In this document: one piece after another, positions 7,694 to 17,198 of the stretch
Layout of the letters: every line of letters starts with the position of its first letter
Numbering within the stretch: position 1 is the stretch's first letter
From: Aureimonas altamirensis
GTDB taxonomy: Bacteria; Pseudomonadota; Alphaproteobacteria; Rhizobiales; Rhizobiaceae
Assembly: GCF_023702225.1 (NCBI RefSeq)
Contig: NZ_JAMQCO010000003.1
Span: 382,435-446,434 of the forward strand
Reading direction: 5' to 3'
Length of the DNA: 64,000 nucleotides
Position numbers and translations under genes: made by a program
Notes under the pieces: generated by a model
The model's database searches: none
The model's input: only the letters and a program-made list of their open reading frames with translations
Told to the model about the DNA's origin: nothing

Positions 7694-9655
7694 GTGACTG
7701 CGAACGTGCCTTTGCGTAGAACGGGCATCGTCCTGACCTTGATGGCGTCCACGACGTGTTTCGGCCTTCTGGCCGGCGCACCTTCGGCGCACGCCTTCGA
7801 GCTGTTCGGCTTCAAGTTCTTCGAAAGCGAGGATGATTCCGAGCCGGTACTCGATCCGGTCGACTACTCCGTCACGCTGACGCTGACCCAGCCCGTCGAC
7901 GGGCTGGAAGATGCGCTGGAATCCGCGTCCACGCTGATGGCGGATGAGGACGAGCCGGTTTCCGGCTCGCTCGGCCTTCTCGCCAAGGCACGCAACGATC
8001 GCAAGCGGCTGGTTGCGGCGCTGTACGAGAATTCCCGCTATGACGGCATCGTCACCATCCGCATCGAGGGGCAGGACATCGCAACCCTGCCGCCGGACAC
8101 GACGTTCAACACGGCCGGTACGGTGCCGGTAACCATCACCGTGGAACCGGGCCAGCTCTACAAGGTCGGCCGCGTCGCCATCGCCACCGACGGCCCGCCC
8201 GTGGTGGATCCTGCGGAGTACGAGCTGACCCGCGGCTCCGCCGCGGATTCGACGCGGATCCTGTCGGCGCAGAATCGCATATACCGCGATATCGAGGATA
8301 CGGGACGCCCCTTCGCAGCGGTCACCCACCGGGACGTCATAGCCGATTCGGCGCGCGGCGAGCTGGATTACGAATTGTCGTTGTCTCCGGGGCAGCGCGT
8401 GCCTTTCGGCGTGACGAGCGTCAAGGGCGCACAGGCCGTGCGCCCTGGCTTCGTCGCCTACATGGCCGGCATCCGCCCCGGCACGGTCTACTCCCGGCAG
8501 GAACTGGCCGACGCGCGCGAACGCCTGTCCAAGTTGAACGTCTTTTCCAGCGTCAATGTACGTCCCGACGACGGGCAGGTCGCCGATGGGACGCTGCCGG
8601 TCATGGTGGAGGTGGCGGAGCGCCCCTTCCGCGTATTCGGCGCAGGCGCAACCTTCTCGAACACCGACGGCGCCGGCGTGAACGCCTATTGGCAGCACCG
8701 CAATCTGTTCGGCGGGGCGGAGAGCCTGCGTATCGAGGGCGCGGTGACGCGCATCGGCGCGAACGAAATCTCGAACACCGGCCGCAAGACGGACGGGTTC
8801 GACTATCGCGGCTCCGCCGTCTTCCGCAAGCCGGGCGTGCTCGGTCCCGATTCCGTCTATATCGGCTCGCTGACCGCCCTGCGCGAACAGCCGCTCGCCT
8901 ACGACCGCGCGTCGGTGGCGGCCTACAGCGGCGTCGAATATCGCATCGACAGGCAGCAATCCTTCACCGCCGGCATCCTCATCGAATACGAGGAGATCGA
9001 GGACTATCTCGGCAAGGAAGACTTCCTGATCGGGTCTGTCCCGCTCAGCTATACCTTCGACGCGCGCAACGACGAGTTGAACCCAACCGGCGGCTACATG
9101 CTCAAGGCGACGGCGGAACCCTCCTACGATGCCTTGAACTCCGTGCCGTTTTTCAAGGCGCGGGGCGACGCCTCGGCCTATCTGTCCTTCGACGAGAACG
9201 ACCGGTTCGTGGCGGCCGGGCGGGTGGCGTACGGCACCATCCTTGGCGCCGACCTCGAGGACGTGCCGAACGACCGGCGGTTCTTCGCCGGCGGCGGCGG
9301 CTCGGTTCGCGGCTATGTCTACCAGTCGATCGGCCCCTACTTCCCCAGTTTCGCCCTGCCCGGCACCAACCCGGATTTCGTCGATACGCCGACCGGTGGC
9401 CTGTCGCTGTTCGAGGCCTCTCTGGAGCTGCGCATCGGCATCACGGAGTCCATACAGATCGTGCCCTTCGTGGACGGCGGCACCGTTTCGGACGACCTTT
9501 TCCCCGATTTCGGCGAGTTCAAGATCGGCGCCGGCGTCGGCGCCCGCTATCTCACCAGCTTCGGGCCGATCCGCGTCGATGTCGGCATCCCGCTCGATCC
9601 CGGTCCGCGCGACGGCGATTTCCAGATCTACGCAGGCATAGGGCAGTCGTTCTGA
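7694..9655 (+). CDS. tamA: TamA, Omp85-family outer-membrane assembly protein
   Basis: Outer-membrane beta-barrel of the translocation and assembly module. The N-terminal part holds POTRA-like domains, including a segment with GVTSVKGAQAVRPGF. From about residue 300 on there are alternating amphipathic strands, GGGGSVRGYVYQSIGP (the Omp85 lid-lock VRGY/F motif) and a C-terminal strand ending IYAGIGQSF, the aromatic terminus recognised by the BAM complex. A signal peptide reads VPLRRTGIVLTLMASTTCFG to about PSAHA. I chose GTG 7694 (GTG 7706 also possible) because the in-frame ATG 7613 would put an 80-base unrelated leader before the signal sequence. Its stop overlaps the tamB start (TGATG), implying coupling. 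Confidence 0.9.
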   Translation: MTANVPLRRTGIVLTLMASTTCFGLLAGAPSAHAFELFGFKFFESEDDSEPVLDPVDYSVTLTLTQPVDGLEDALESASTLMADEDEPVSGSLGLLAKARNDRKRLVAALYENSRYDGIVTIRIEGQDIATLPPDTTFNTAGTVPVTITVEPGQLYKVGRVAIATDGPPVVDPAEYELTRGSAADSTRILSAQNRIYRDIEDTGRPFAAVTHRDVIADSARGELDYELSLSPGQRVPFGVTSVKGAQAVRPGFVAYMAGIRPGTVYSRQELADARERLSKLNVFSSVNVRPDDGQVADGTLPVMVEVAERPFRVFGAGATFSNTDGAGVNAYWQHRNLFGGAESLRIEGAVTRIGANEISNTGRKTDGFDYRGSAVFRKPGVLGPDSVYIGSLTALREQPLAYDRASVAAYSGVEYRIDRQQSFTAGILIEYEEIEDYLGKEDFLIGSVPLSYTFDARNDELNPTGGYMLKATAEPSYDALNSVPFFKARGDASAYLSFDENDRFVAAGRVAYGTILGADLEDVPNDRRFFAGGGGSVRGYVYQSIGPYFPSFALPGTNPDFVDTPTGGLSLFEASLELRIGITESIQIVPFVDGGTVSDDLFPDFGEFKIGAGVGARYLTSFGPIRVDVGIPLDPGPRDGDFQIYAGIGQSF

Positions 9656-12600
9656 TGCTGCAGCTCCGCTCCCTTCGTACCCGCATCGCCGCCCTCGCCG
9701 CCCTCGGCGGAGCCTTCCTGCTGCCGGCGCCGGCAGCCCATGCGCAGGGTTTCATCGCGAACCAGATCGAGAACCTGATCTCGACGGAAAACGCGCAGGT
9801 CGAAATCGAGGGCCTGTCGGGCGCCCTGTCCGGCAATATCCGCATCGAAAGCCTGACCGTGTCCGATCCGGACGGCGTCTACCTGACCGCACGCGATCTG
9901 GCGCTGGACTGGTCGCCGACGGCCCTGATCCGTCGCACGGTCGAAATCCAGCGCCTGACTGCAGGCTCGATAGACTTCACGCGCCTGCCGCAGGGTACGG
10001 CGGCAACGGCCGAGGACGAAAGCGGCGGCGGCGGTTTTTCGCTGCCCAACATCACCGCCAATGTCGGCGAAATCTCCATCGGGCGCTTCACGCTTGGCGA
10101 AGCCGTGGCCGGCGTCGCTGCGGAACTGTCGGCCAATGGCGGCCTGACGCTGACGCGCGATCCCGCGGCACTGGACGTGCGCTTCGCGGTCGAACGGCTG
10201 GACAGGCCTGGCACCGTCAACGCCACCCTGGGCTTTGCTCCCGACCAGAACCGGCTCGTCCTCGATATCGATGCGAACGAGCCGGAAGGCGGCATCATCG
10301 CCGGCCTTCTAAAACTGCCGGGCGCACCGCCCGTAACCGTCAACGTCACGGGCAATGGGCCGCTCAGCGATTTCACGGCCAACGGCGCGCTCGACATCGC
10401 GTCCGAGCGCGCGATCACCATCGAGGCCGCCGTACAGGACGGCGCCGACGGCCGCCGCCTGACCGCAAACATCTCCACCATCACCGGGCCCTTCGTGCCG
10501 GCGCAATACGCGGACATGGTCGGCGACACGGCCACGGTGGCTGCGGATATCCTGCTGCGCAACGAAGGCGGCATCGTCACCATCGATCGCGGCCAGCTCG
10601 TATCCGGCGCGCTGCAACTGGATGCGTCCGGCACCTACGACCCGAGCGGCTCCACGAACGATCTACGCGTCATGCTGGCGACCGAGGAAGGCAACCCCGT
10701 GCCGCTGTCCTTCGGCCAGCTCGGTGCGCGCAGCTTCCTGGAAGTGTCCTCGCTGGACGCCACCCTGTCCGGCGCGCTGGCATCGGCGGCGGTGACCGTG
10801 GAGGCAGCCGCGCGCACCGCGGGTTACGAGGATTACCTCGCCCGCGACGTCACCCTGCGCGCGACGAGCCCCGGCTTCAACCTCGATGCGGTCTCCGGCC
10901 CGTTCCAGCTGGCGCTGGACGCCGCCGGCGCAAGCGCGCCGGAAGGCGTGGCGGCGAACCTCTTGACCGGCCCTATCGCGCTTGCCGTCGACGGGCAACT
11001 GACGGACGGCGAAATCGTCATCGAGTCCAACAGCCTGACGACCGGCGCGGCGAGCGCCGCCGTCACCGGACGGGCGGCACGCGATTTCTCGACATTCGAT
11101 TTTGCCGTGCGCTCCGACGTGGAGAGCGCCGCCCTGGCGCAGCAGCTGACGCAGTATGCGGGCGAGCGCATAGCCCTCGGCGGTTCGGTCGCCCGGACGG
11201 CGGAGGGCTTTGAGGGCCGCGACATATCCATCGAAGGAACGGGACTTTCCGTCGAAGCCTCAGGCAGCCTGTCCGGGGAAGCCATCACGGCCAACGCGAC
11301 TGGCCGTCTCGACCAGGCACAGATACCGGATTCCGGCCTGACGGGCACCGCCGACTTCGCCCTGCAGGCCGCCGGCACGCTCGGCGCACCGCAGGTTGAC
11401 CTGACGGTGAATGGCGCGAACCTCGATATCGCGAGGCGGACCCTTCAGGAAATCTCCGCGCGCATAGACGGCACCTTCGCACCCGACGCCCCCAACGGCA
11501 CCGTGGCGGTCAACGGACGGTTCAACGACCAGCCGCTGGAAATAACGGCCGATTTCGATACGCAGGGCGAGGTCCGGACCCTGCGCAACCTTGCCATCGT
11601 GCAGGGCGACAACCGCGTCACCGGGGCCGTGGCGCTGGGCGCCGATAACGTGCCGACAGGCAATCTCGATATCGCGGCGCCCGATATGTCGACGCTGGCG
11701 GGGCTTATCGGTCTCGAAGCCGGCGGCGATGTCGCGGGCTCGATCGCCTTGACCACACCGGACGGCGCGCCGCAGGCCGCCATCGACATCCGGTCCGGCT
11801 CGCTTTCCTTCGGCGAAACGGAACTGGCCAACGCCACGGTGGACGTGACCCTGTTCGACTATGTCGACAGGCCGCAGGCGGAAGGTACGGTGCAGGCGGC
11901 GTCGCTGGCCCTTCCCTCGCTGACGGTCTCCGCACTCGACCTCGACCTGTCGCGCCTCAACGATGCGACGGTGATCGACGGCAGCACCACCGTCAACAAC
12001 GTGGCCACGGCGCTGAACGGCAGCGTTTCCTCGGTACAGGGCGAGACGGCCATAGATCTGCGCCGCCTGACCGCCGATATCGATGGCGCCGCCGTGGCGC
12101 TGCGGGAACCGGCCCGCATGACCATCGGGCAGAATGGCGTCAACCTCGGCCGCATCCTGCTTGCCGTGGGCCAGGGCGGGCTGGAACTGACCGGCGCGAT
12201 CTCGGACGAGGTGCAGCTCGACCTGTCGCTGAATGCCTTCCCTCTGGCCGTCGCCAACCCCTTCGTCGCCGACCTCGATGCCGCGGGCACCCTGACGGGC
12301 GACCTGTCGACCGCCGGGCCGGCGGAAAACATCCGCGCCGATTTCGATCTGGCGCTGGCCGGGCTGCAGACCAGTCAGACGCGCCGGGCCGACCTGCCGG
12401 CCGTGAACGGCGCCCTTGCCGGGCGTTATCGCGGCGGCATCGCGAGCCTAGATGCAGCGCGGCTGGATATCGGCGGAGGCACGGTGAACCTGTCGGGCGA
12501 CGTCGGCCAGACGCTGGATGCCGTTCTGACCCTGAGCGACATTCCGGTATCCCTCGCCAATGGCTTCGTAGCCGATCTCGGTGCATCCGGCACGCTCAGC

Positions 12601-15018
12601 GGCAGGGCCGAGGCGACCGGCGAGCTCGACAATCCCATCGTCGTCTTCGACCTCGACGGACGCGGCATCTCGGCCGATAGGGTTGCCGCCGCCGGCACCG
12701 GGCCCATGACGATCGACCTTTCGGGCCGCCTCGCCAACTACACGGTCCGCCTGTCGCAGGCCGTCGCCGAAATCGGCTCCGGCTCGGTCCGCGCCACGGG
12801 TAGCGTCGGGCGCGACCTCGACCTGGACCTCGATATCGACCGGCTGCCGGTCGCGCTGGCCAACGCCTTCGTGCCGGGGCTGAACGCCACCGGCGACGTA
12901 TCGGGCACGGCCAGGGCCGCCGGCACCCTGGCGCGTCCGCAGGCCACCTTCCAACTGGCGGGCGACAACCTTGCCGCCGCGCCGTTGCGGCAGTCGGGCG
13001 TCGACACTGTGGCGCTCGACATCGCGGGCGGCTACCGCGACGACGCGCTGACGCTCGAGCGCGGCGACATCCGCGCCGGCGGCGGCACGTTGAACGTGTC
13101 CGGAACGGTCGGCGATACGCTGGACCTGCAACTGGCCATGCAGCAGCTTCCGCTGGCGCTCGCCAATGCGGCGTCCCCCGCGCTGGGAGCGCAGGGTACG
13201 CTTTCCGGAACGGCGCGCGCCACCGGCTCGCTGTCGGCCCCGGCCGCCACGTTCGATATCAACGGCGCGAACATTTCGGTGGCGGCCTCGCGTGCGGCGG
13301 GCGCCCCTGCGGCAAGCCTTGCCGCGGCAGGCGATTTCCGCGACGAGACCGTTTCCCTGCGCACCGCCCGCATCGACCTTTCCGGCGGCGGCAGCATCGT
13401 GGCCACGGGCAGCGCCGGACGGCGGCTCAATCTCGACGTGACCTTGTCCAACGTGCCGGCGTCCATCGCGGCCGCAGCAGCACCGGACGTGGCCCCGCAG
13501 GGCACGATCGGCGGCAATGTCCAGGCGCGCGGCACCATCGCCAATCCGGACGTGACCTACGACATGCGCGTCGGCGGCCTGTCCGTGGCCCAGACGCGGG
13601 AAGCCGGCGTCGGGCCTCTGGACGTCGCGGCGCGGGGCACCTATGCGCAGAACCGGGTGACGCTGGACGGCAACCTTTCGGGCTCGGGCATCGACTTCAA
13701 CGCCGACGGGTCGGTCAACCTGGCGGGTACGCCCGCCTTCGACCTGGCGCTGAACGGCAACGCGCCGCTGTCGCTGGCCAACCGCATCCTGGCCGAGGGC
13801 GGCCGCTCCATCCAGGGCGACGTGCGCGTCGATGCACGCGTGTCCGGTACGGCGGCCAACCCCAATGTCAGCGGAACGGTGTCCACCAGCGGCGCCCGCT
13901 TCGTGGATACGGGCATCAACCTTGCGGTCGAAAACATCAACACCACGATCGCCCTTTCCGGCAACCGCGCGACGATCAGCGCCTTCTCGGCCAATCTCGG
14001 CAGCGGCGGCGCGATCAACGTGGCGGGCGGCGTCGGCCTCGGCGCCGGCTTCCCCGCCGACATCACCGTCACCATCCGCGACGGGCGCTATGCCGATGGC
14101 GAACTGTTCTCGACGCGGCTCGACGCCGATCTGACACTGACGGGCCCGATTACCGGTGCGGCGGTCCTGGGAGGGACGGTCAACGCGCAGGAAATCGCCA
14201 TCGTCGTCCCCGACAACCTGCCCAGTTCGCTTGCCGAGCTCGACGTGCGGCACGTCAATGCGCCGGCTGCGGTGTACCGCCAGCAGCGGGAAATCAACCC
14301 GAATCCCGGCGCCGGCGGCGCCAGCGGCGGCGGTATCACGCTGGACCTGACCTTGAACGCGCCGAACCGCGTCTTCGTGCGCGGACGCGGCCTCGACCTG
14401 GAACTGGGCGGCACCATCCGCATCACCGGACCGGCATCCAATGTCGGCATCGTCGGCGGCTTCGACCTGCAGCGCGGCCGGTTGCAGATCCTCAGCCGGC
14501 GGCTGGATTTCGAGCGCGCCTCCCTTTCCTTCACGGGCAACCTCATCCCGACGCTGGACTTCCTGGCGCAATCGGACACGGGCCAGGCCACGGTCTACGT
14601 CGCGGTTACGGGCCCGGCCGAAAATCCGGCCTTCACCTTCAGTTCAAACCCGGCGCTGCCGCAGGACGAAGTGCTGGCCAGGCTGATCTTCGGGCAGGCG
14701 ACCAGCGACCTGTCGCCCCTGCAGATCGCGCAGCTCGCCTCGGCGGCGGCATCGCTGGCCGGTGTCGGCGGCTCTACCGGGCTTCTGGACAATCTGCGCT
14801 CGCAACTCGGCGTCGATGACATCGACATCCGCACCACGGCGGACGGACAGGCGGCGGTGGGCGTCGGCCAGTACCTGAACGAGAACACCTATGTCGGCGT
14901 CGATACCACGGGCCGGGTGTCCATCGACCTCGAGCTCGGACGGGACATCAAGGCGCGCGGGGCCGTCACCGCCAATGGCGGCGGCGAAGTCGGCATCTTC
15001 TACGAGAAGGAATATTGA
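9655..15018 (+). CDS. tamB: TamB, translocation and assembly module inner-membrane protein (DUF490)
   Basis: The 1787-residue protein starts at the ATG overlapping the tamA stop. It has an N-terminal signal/anchor (RTRIAALAALGGAFLLPAPA) and a long AsmA/TamB-like beta-taco body. The C-terminal DUF490 domain covers about the last 300 residues, with GGFDLQRGRLQILSRRLDF near 1600 and GVGQYLNENTYVGVDTTGR near the end, finishing with YEKEY. TamB spans the periplasm, docks on TamA and is linked to outer-membrane protein insertion and lipid transport. The body carries at least six tandem units of 99-104 residues (see the repeat entry). TamB is rather longer here than the E. coli protein (1259 residues). 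Confidence 0.95.
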   Translation: MLQLRSLRTRIAALAALGGAFLLPAPAAHAQGFIANQIENLISTENAQVEIEGLSGALSGNIRIESLTVSDPDGVYLTARDLALDWSPTALIRRTVEIQRLTAGSIDFTRLPQGTAATAEDESGGGGFSLPNITANVGEISIGRFTLGEAVAGVAAELSANGGLTLTRDPAALDVRFAVERLDRPGTVNATLGFAPDQNRLVLDIDANEPEGGIIAGLLKLPGAPPVTVNVTGNGPLSDFTANGALDIASERAITIEAAVQDGADGRRLTANISTITGPFVPAQYADMVGDTATVAADILLRNEGGIVTIDRGQLVSGALQLDASGTYDPSGSTNDLRVMLATEEGNPVPLSFGQLGARSFLEVSSLDATLSGALASAAVTVEAAARTAGYEDYLARDVTLRATSPGFNLDAVSGPFQLALDAAGASAPEGVAANLLTGPIALAVDGQLTDGEIVIESNSLTTGAASAAVTGRAARDFSTFDFAVRSDVESAALAQQLTQYAGERIALGGSVARTAEGFEGRDISIEGTGLSVEASGSLSGEAITANATGRLDQAQIPDSGLTGTADFALQAAGTLGAPQVDLTVNGANLDIARRTLQEISARIDGTFAPDAPNGTVAVNGRFNDQPLEITADFDTQGEVRTLRNLAIVQGDNRVTGAVALGADNVPTGNLDIAAPDMSTLAGLIGLEAGGDVAGSIALTTPDGAPQAAIDIRSGSLSFGETELANATVDVTLFDYVDRPQAEGTVQAASLALPSLTVSALDLDLSRLNDATVIDGSTTVNNVATALNGSVSSVQGETAIDLRRLTADIDGAAVALREPARMTIGQNGVNLGRILLAVGQGGLELTGAISDEVQLDLSLNAFPLAVANPFVADLDAAGTLTGDLSTAGPAENIRADFDLALAGLQTSQTRRADLPAVNGALAGRYRGGIASLDAARLDIGGGTVNLSGDVGQTLDAVLTLSDIPVSLANGFVADLGASGTLSGRAEATGELDNPIVVFDLDGRGISADRVAAAGTGPMTIDLSGRLANYTVRLSQAVAEIGSGSVRATGSVGRDLDLDLDIDRLPVALANAFVPGLNATGDVSGTARAAGTLARPQATFQLAGDNLAAAPLRQSGVDTVALDIAGGYRDDALTLERGDIRAGGGTLNVSGTVGDTLDLQLAMQQLPLALANAASPALGAQGTLSGTARATGSLSAPAATFDINGANISVAASRAAGAPAASLAAAGDFRDETVSLRTARIDLSGGGSIVATGSAGRRLNLDVTLSNVPASIAAAAAPDVAPQGTIGGNVQARGTIANPDVTYDMRVGGLSVAQTREAGVGPLDVAARGTYAQNRVTLDGNLSGSGIDFNADGSVNLAGTPAFDLALNGNAPLSLANRILAEGGRSIQGDVRVDARVSGTAANPNVSGTVSTSGARFVDTGINLAVENINTTIALSGNRATISAFSANLGSGGAINVAGGVGLGAGFPADITVTIRDGRYADGELFSTRLDADLTLTGPITGAAVLGGTVNAQEIAIVVPDNLPSSLAELDVRHVNAPAAVYRQQREINPNPGAGGASGGGITLDLTLNAPNRVFVRGRGLDLELGGTIRITGPASNVGIVGGFDLQRGRLQILSRRLDFERASLSFTGNLIPTLDFLAQSDTGQATVYVAVTGPAENPAFTFSSNPALPQDEVLARLIFGQATSDLSPLQIAQLASAAASLAGVGGSTGLLDNLRSQLGVDDIDIRTTADGQAAVGVGQYLNENTYVGVDTTGRVSIDLELGRDIKARGAVTANGGGEVGIFYEKEY
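12217..14050 (+). repeat. Six tandem ~100-residue repeats inside TamB
   Basis: Units open with a shared strand motif of the form L-D-hydrophobic...P-(L/V)-(A/S)-(L/V)-A-N, at 12217 (LDLSLNAFPLAVAN), 12514 (LDAVLTLSDIPVSLAN), 12817 (LDLDLDIDRLPVALAN), 13120 (LDLQLAMQQLPLALAN), 13426 (LNLDVTLSNVPASIAA) and 13738 (FDLALNGNAPLSLAN). Successive spacings are 99, 101, 101, 102 and 104 residues. Each unit continues with a G-x-(L/V/I)-(S/T/G)-G pattern and a (G/S)-x-G-x-(V/I) strand. The units are diverged in DNA, so this is an old duplication, not a recent slippage tract. Confidence 0.8.
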
Positions 15019-15035
15019 GGGCGACAGCGCCCTCA
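15016..15035 (+). terminator. Hairpin at the tamB stop codon
   Basis: TGAGGGCG-ACAG-CGCCCTCA is a perfect 8-bp stem with a 4-base loop that begins at the tamB stop codon. No T-tract follows directly, so it is a weak intrinsic terminator or an RNA 3'-stabilising hairpin. Confidence 0.5.
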
Positions 15036-15161
15036 CCCACCTGCGCACGTTAAAATTTCTTCATGGATGGAACGATATGCCGCCATGCCTCATTTCGGGC
15101 CGATGGGGCGTATCCAATCCTGTCATGTCAACTTCACACATGAAACCATGGAGTGTGAACC

Positions 15162-15398
15162 ATGAGCGAAGCGCTTGAACCGTCCGAGATCGACTACCGG
15201 GTCGGCAGCCATTTCTCCGACCCTGCCGAGGTGGTCGACGACAGGAACCTGTCGCACGGCGAAAAGCAGGCCCTCCTGGAGGATTGGCGTTTTCGCCTCG
15301 ACGCACGCGTAGCGCGTGCCGGCTCCAGCGACGTCGTCCGGCGGCGTCATGCCTCCCTCGACAGGGCGCTCGACAGGCTGGGCGAGACCCGGCACTGA
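15162..15398 (+). CDS. Small conserved protein of unknown function, 78 aa
   Basis: The product begins MSEALEPSEIDYRVGSHFSD and contains P-A-E-V-V-D-D-x-x-L-S-H-G-E-K-Q-A-L-L-E-D-W. This matches a pattern I know from short uncharacterised proteobacterial proteins (FxxPxEVxxDxxLSxxEKxxILxxW) with no assigned role. It is acidic at the N-terminus and basic and helical at the C-terminus, with no membrane segment. GGAG eight bases before the ATG is a good ribosome binding site. It stands alone between the tamB hairpin and a clear terminator at 15408, so it is probably a single transcription unit. Confidence 0.75.
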   Translation: MSEALEPSEIDYRVGSHFSDPAEVVDDRNLSHGEKQALLEDWRFRLDARVARAGSSDVVRRRHASLDRALDRLGETRH

Positions 15399-15407
15399 CC
15401 GGGTTCG

Positions 15408-15431
15408 GCGGCGCTGCGGCGCCGCTTATTT
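15408..15431 (+). terminator. Intrinsic terminator after the 78-aa gene
   Basis: GCGGCGC-TGCG-GCGCCGC forms a 7-bp GC stem (15408-15414 with 15419-15425) followed by TTATTTCT, ten bases after the stop codon of the small gene. Confidence 0.7.
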
Positions 15432-15550
15432 CTGCCCGTCCCGCAATCTGCCCCTTTCCGAACGCCGAAAGGCGTTAGATAGTGACCGGGACAACGCGCC
15501 GCAGCACATTGATGGTGCGGCGCAGCACAACAGCAGGGCAGGCAGTTAAC

Positions 15551-17194
15551 GTGGCTGATACTCAAGGATATGGCGCGACCGTCCGCACGCTCGCGGAGCG
15601 CGGCGATGCGGCAAGCCGGCGCGGCATCAAGGCGCTCTTCGACGATGCGCCGGACCGGTTCGAGGCGTTCAGCGCGGCGCTCGACGACCTGACCCTGGAT
15701 TATTCCAAGACTGCGCTGAGCGCGGAGGACCGCGAGGCGCTCTATTCCCTTGCGCGCGAATACGGGCTGGAGGAGCGGCGCGACGCCATGTTTGCGGGCG
15801 CCCGCATCAATGCCACGGAAGGGCGCTCCGTGCTCCACGTCGCGTTGCGCGGGCAGCCCGAAGACGGCTACGAGGCAGCCGGCGAATATGTCGGCGACGC
15901 CGTCGAAGACGTTCTTGCCGCCATGTCCCGCTTTGCCGACGGCATCCGCAGTGGCGAGATCGCGCCGGCACGCGGCGGCCGCTTCACCGATGTCGTCAAT
16001 ATCGGCATCGGCGGCTCGGACCTCGGACCCGTTATGGCCACTCTGGCTTTGGCGCCGTATCACGACGGCCCGCGCGTTCACTTCGTATCGAATGTCGATG
16101 GCGCCCATATCGCCGATACGTTGCGTGCGCTCGACCCTGCGACGACGCTGTTCATCATCGCGTCGAAAACCTTCACCACCATCGAAACGATGACGAACGC
16201 CGCGACGGCCAGGCGCTTCATCGCCGACGCGCTCGGCGAGGCGGCCGTCGGTGCGCATTTCTGCGCGGTCTCGACGGCGCTGGACAAGGTCGCTGCCTTC
16301 GGTATCGACGAGTCGCGCGCCTTCGGCTTCTGGGACTGGGTCGGCGGTCGCTATTCCCTCTGGTCGGCCATCGGCCTGCCGATCATGATCGCCATCGGTC
16401 CCGACCGGTTCCGCGAGTTTCTGGCGGGCGCCCGCGCCATGGACAGGCACTTCAAATCGGCTCCGATGGCCGCGAACCTGCCCATTCTTCTGGGTCTCGT
16501 CGGCTGGTGGCATCGCGTCGCGCAGGGTTGCCCCTCCCGCGCCGTCATCCCCTACGACCAGCGCCTGGCGCGTCTGCCGGCCTACCTCCAGCAGCTCGAC
16601 ATGGAGTCCAACGGAAAGCATGTCGGGCTCGACGGCGAGCGCGTGAAGACGCCGACCGGGCCCGTCGTATGGGGCGAGCCCGGCACCAACGGCCAACATG
16701 CCTTCTTCCAGCTTCTGCATCAGGGCACCGACGTCGTTCCGGTGGAATTCCTGCTGGGCGCGGTTTCGCACGAGCCCGAACTGCAGGATCACCAAAACCT
16801 TCTCATCGCCAACTGTCTTGCGCAGAGCGAGGCGCTGATGAAGGGCCGCACCCTCGAGGAAGCGCGCCGTCAACTGCTGGCGGCTGGCCGGGCCCCCGAC
16901 GAAGCGGAGCGCATCGCACCGCACCGCGAATTTTCCGGAAACCGTCCTTCCCTCACCATACTGTATCGCACGCTGGACCCGTTCACGCTGGGCCGCATCA
17001 TCGCGCTCTACGAACATCGGGTCTTCGTGGAAGCGCAGCTTTTCGGCATCAACGCCTTCGACCAATGGGGCGTCGAACTGGGCAAGGAACTGGCGACGGG
17101 CCTCCTCCCCGTCGTCCGGGGGGAAGCATCGGCCGAAGGGCGCGACGGATCGACCGTCGGGCTCGTGAACGCGATTTCGACATTGAAAGGTTGA
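15551..17194 (+). CDS. pgi: Glucose-6-phosphate isomerase
   Basis: Interconverts glucose 6-phosphate and fructose 6-phosphate in the cytoplasm. From GTG 15551 the protein is 547 residues, the normal length. Signatures are [12 protein letters not shown] at 149-160, [20 protein letters not shown] (sugar-phosphate isomerase signature), [10 protein letters not shown] with the catalytic Glu, [16 protein letters not shown] with the conserved His, and a C-terminal [11 protein letters not shown]. The longer reading from 15482 adds a basic leader with no similarity and is unlikely. It is the first gene of the glycogen block, four bases ahead of glgP, so glucose-phosphate supply and glycogen turnover are probably co-expressed. 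Confidence 0.93.
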   Translation: MADTQGYGATVRTLAERGDAASRRGIKALFDDAPDRFEAFSAALDDLTLDYSKTALSAEDREALYSLAREYGLEERRDAMFAGARINATEGRSVLHVALRGQPEDGYEAAGEYVGDAVEDVLAAMSRFADGIRSGEIAPARGGRFTDVVNIGIGGSDLGPVMATLALAPYHDGPRVHFVSNVDGAHIADTLRALDPATTLFIIASKTFTTIETMTNAATARRFIADALGEAAVGAHFCAVSTALDKVAAFGIDESRAFGFWDWVGGRYSLWSAIGLPIMIAIGPDRFREFLAGARAMDRHFKSAPMAANLPILLGLVGWWHRVAQGCPSRAVIPYDQRLARLPAYLQQLDMESNGKHVGLDGERVKTPTGPVVWGEPGTNGQHAFFQLLHQGTDVVPVEFLLGAVSHEPELQDHQNLLIANCLAQSEALMKGRTLEEARRQLLAAGRAPDEAERIAPHREFSGNRPSLTILYRTLDPFTLGRIIALYEHRVFVEAQLFGINAFDQWGVELGKELATGLLPVVRGEASAEGRDGSTVGLVNAISTLKG

Positions 17195-17198
17195 GACC

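Noticed and set aside
8689-9654. Extension of the tamB frame upstream of 9655
   Set aside because: It runs through tamA in another frame as an Arg-rich shadow; TamB's signal sequence starts at ATG 9655.
12448-14571. 707-residue minus-strand open frame antisense to tamB
   Set aside because: Repetitive Arg/Gly/Ala/Val shadow of the TamB repeats, no ribosome binding site or family motif.
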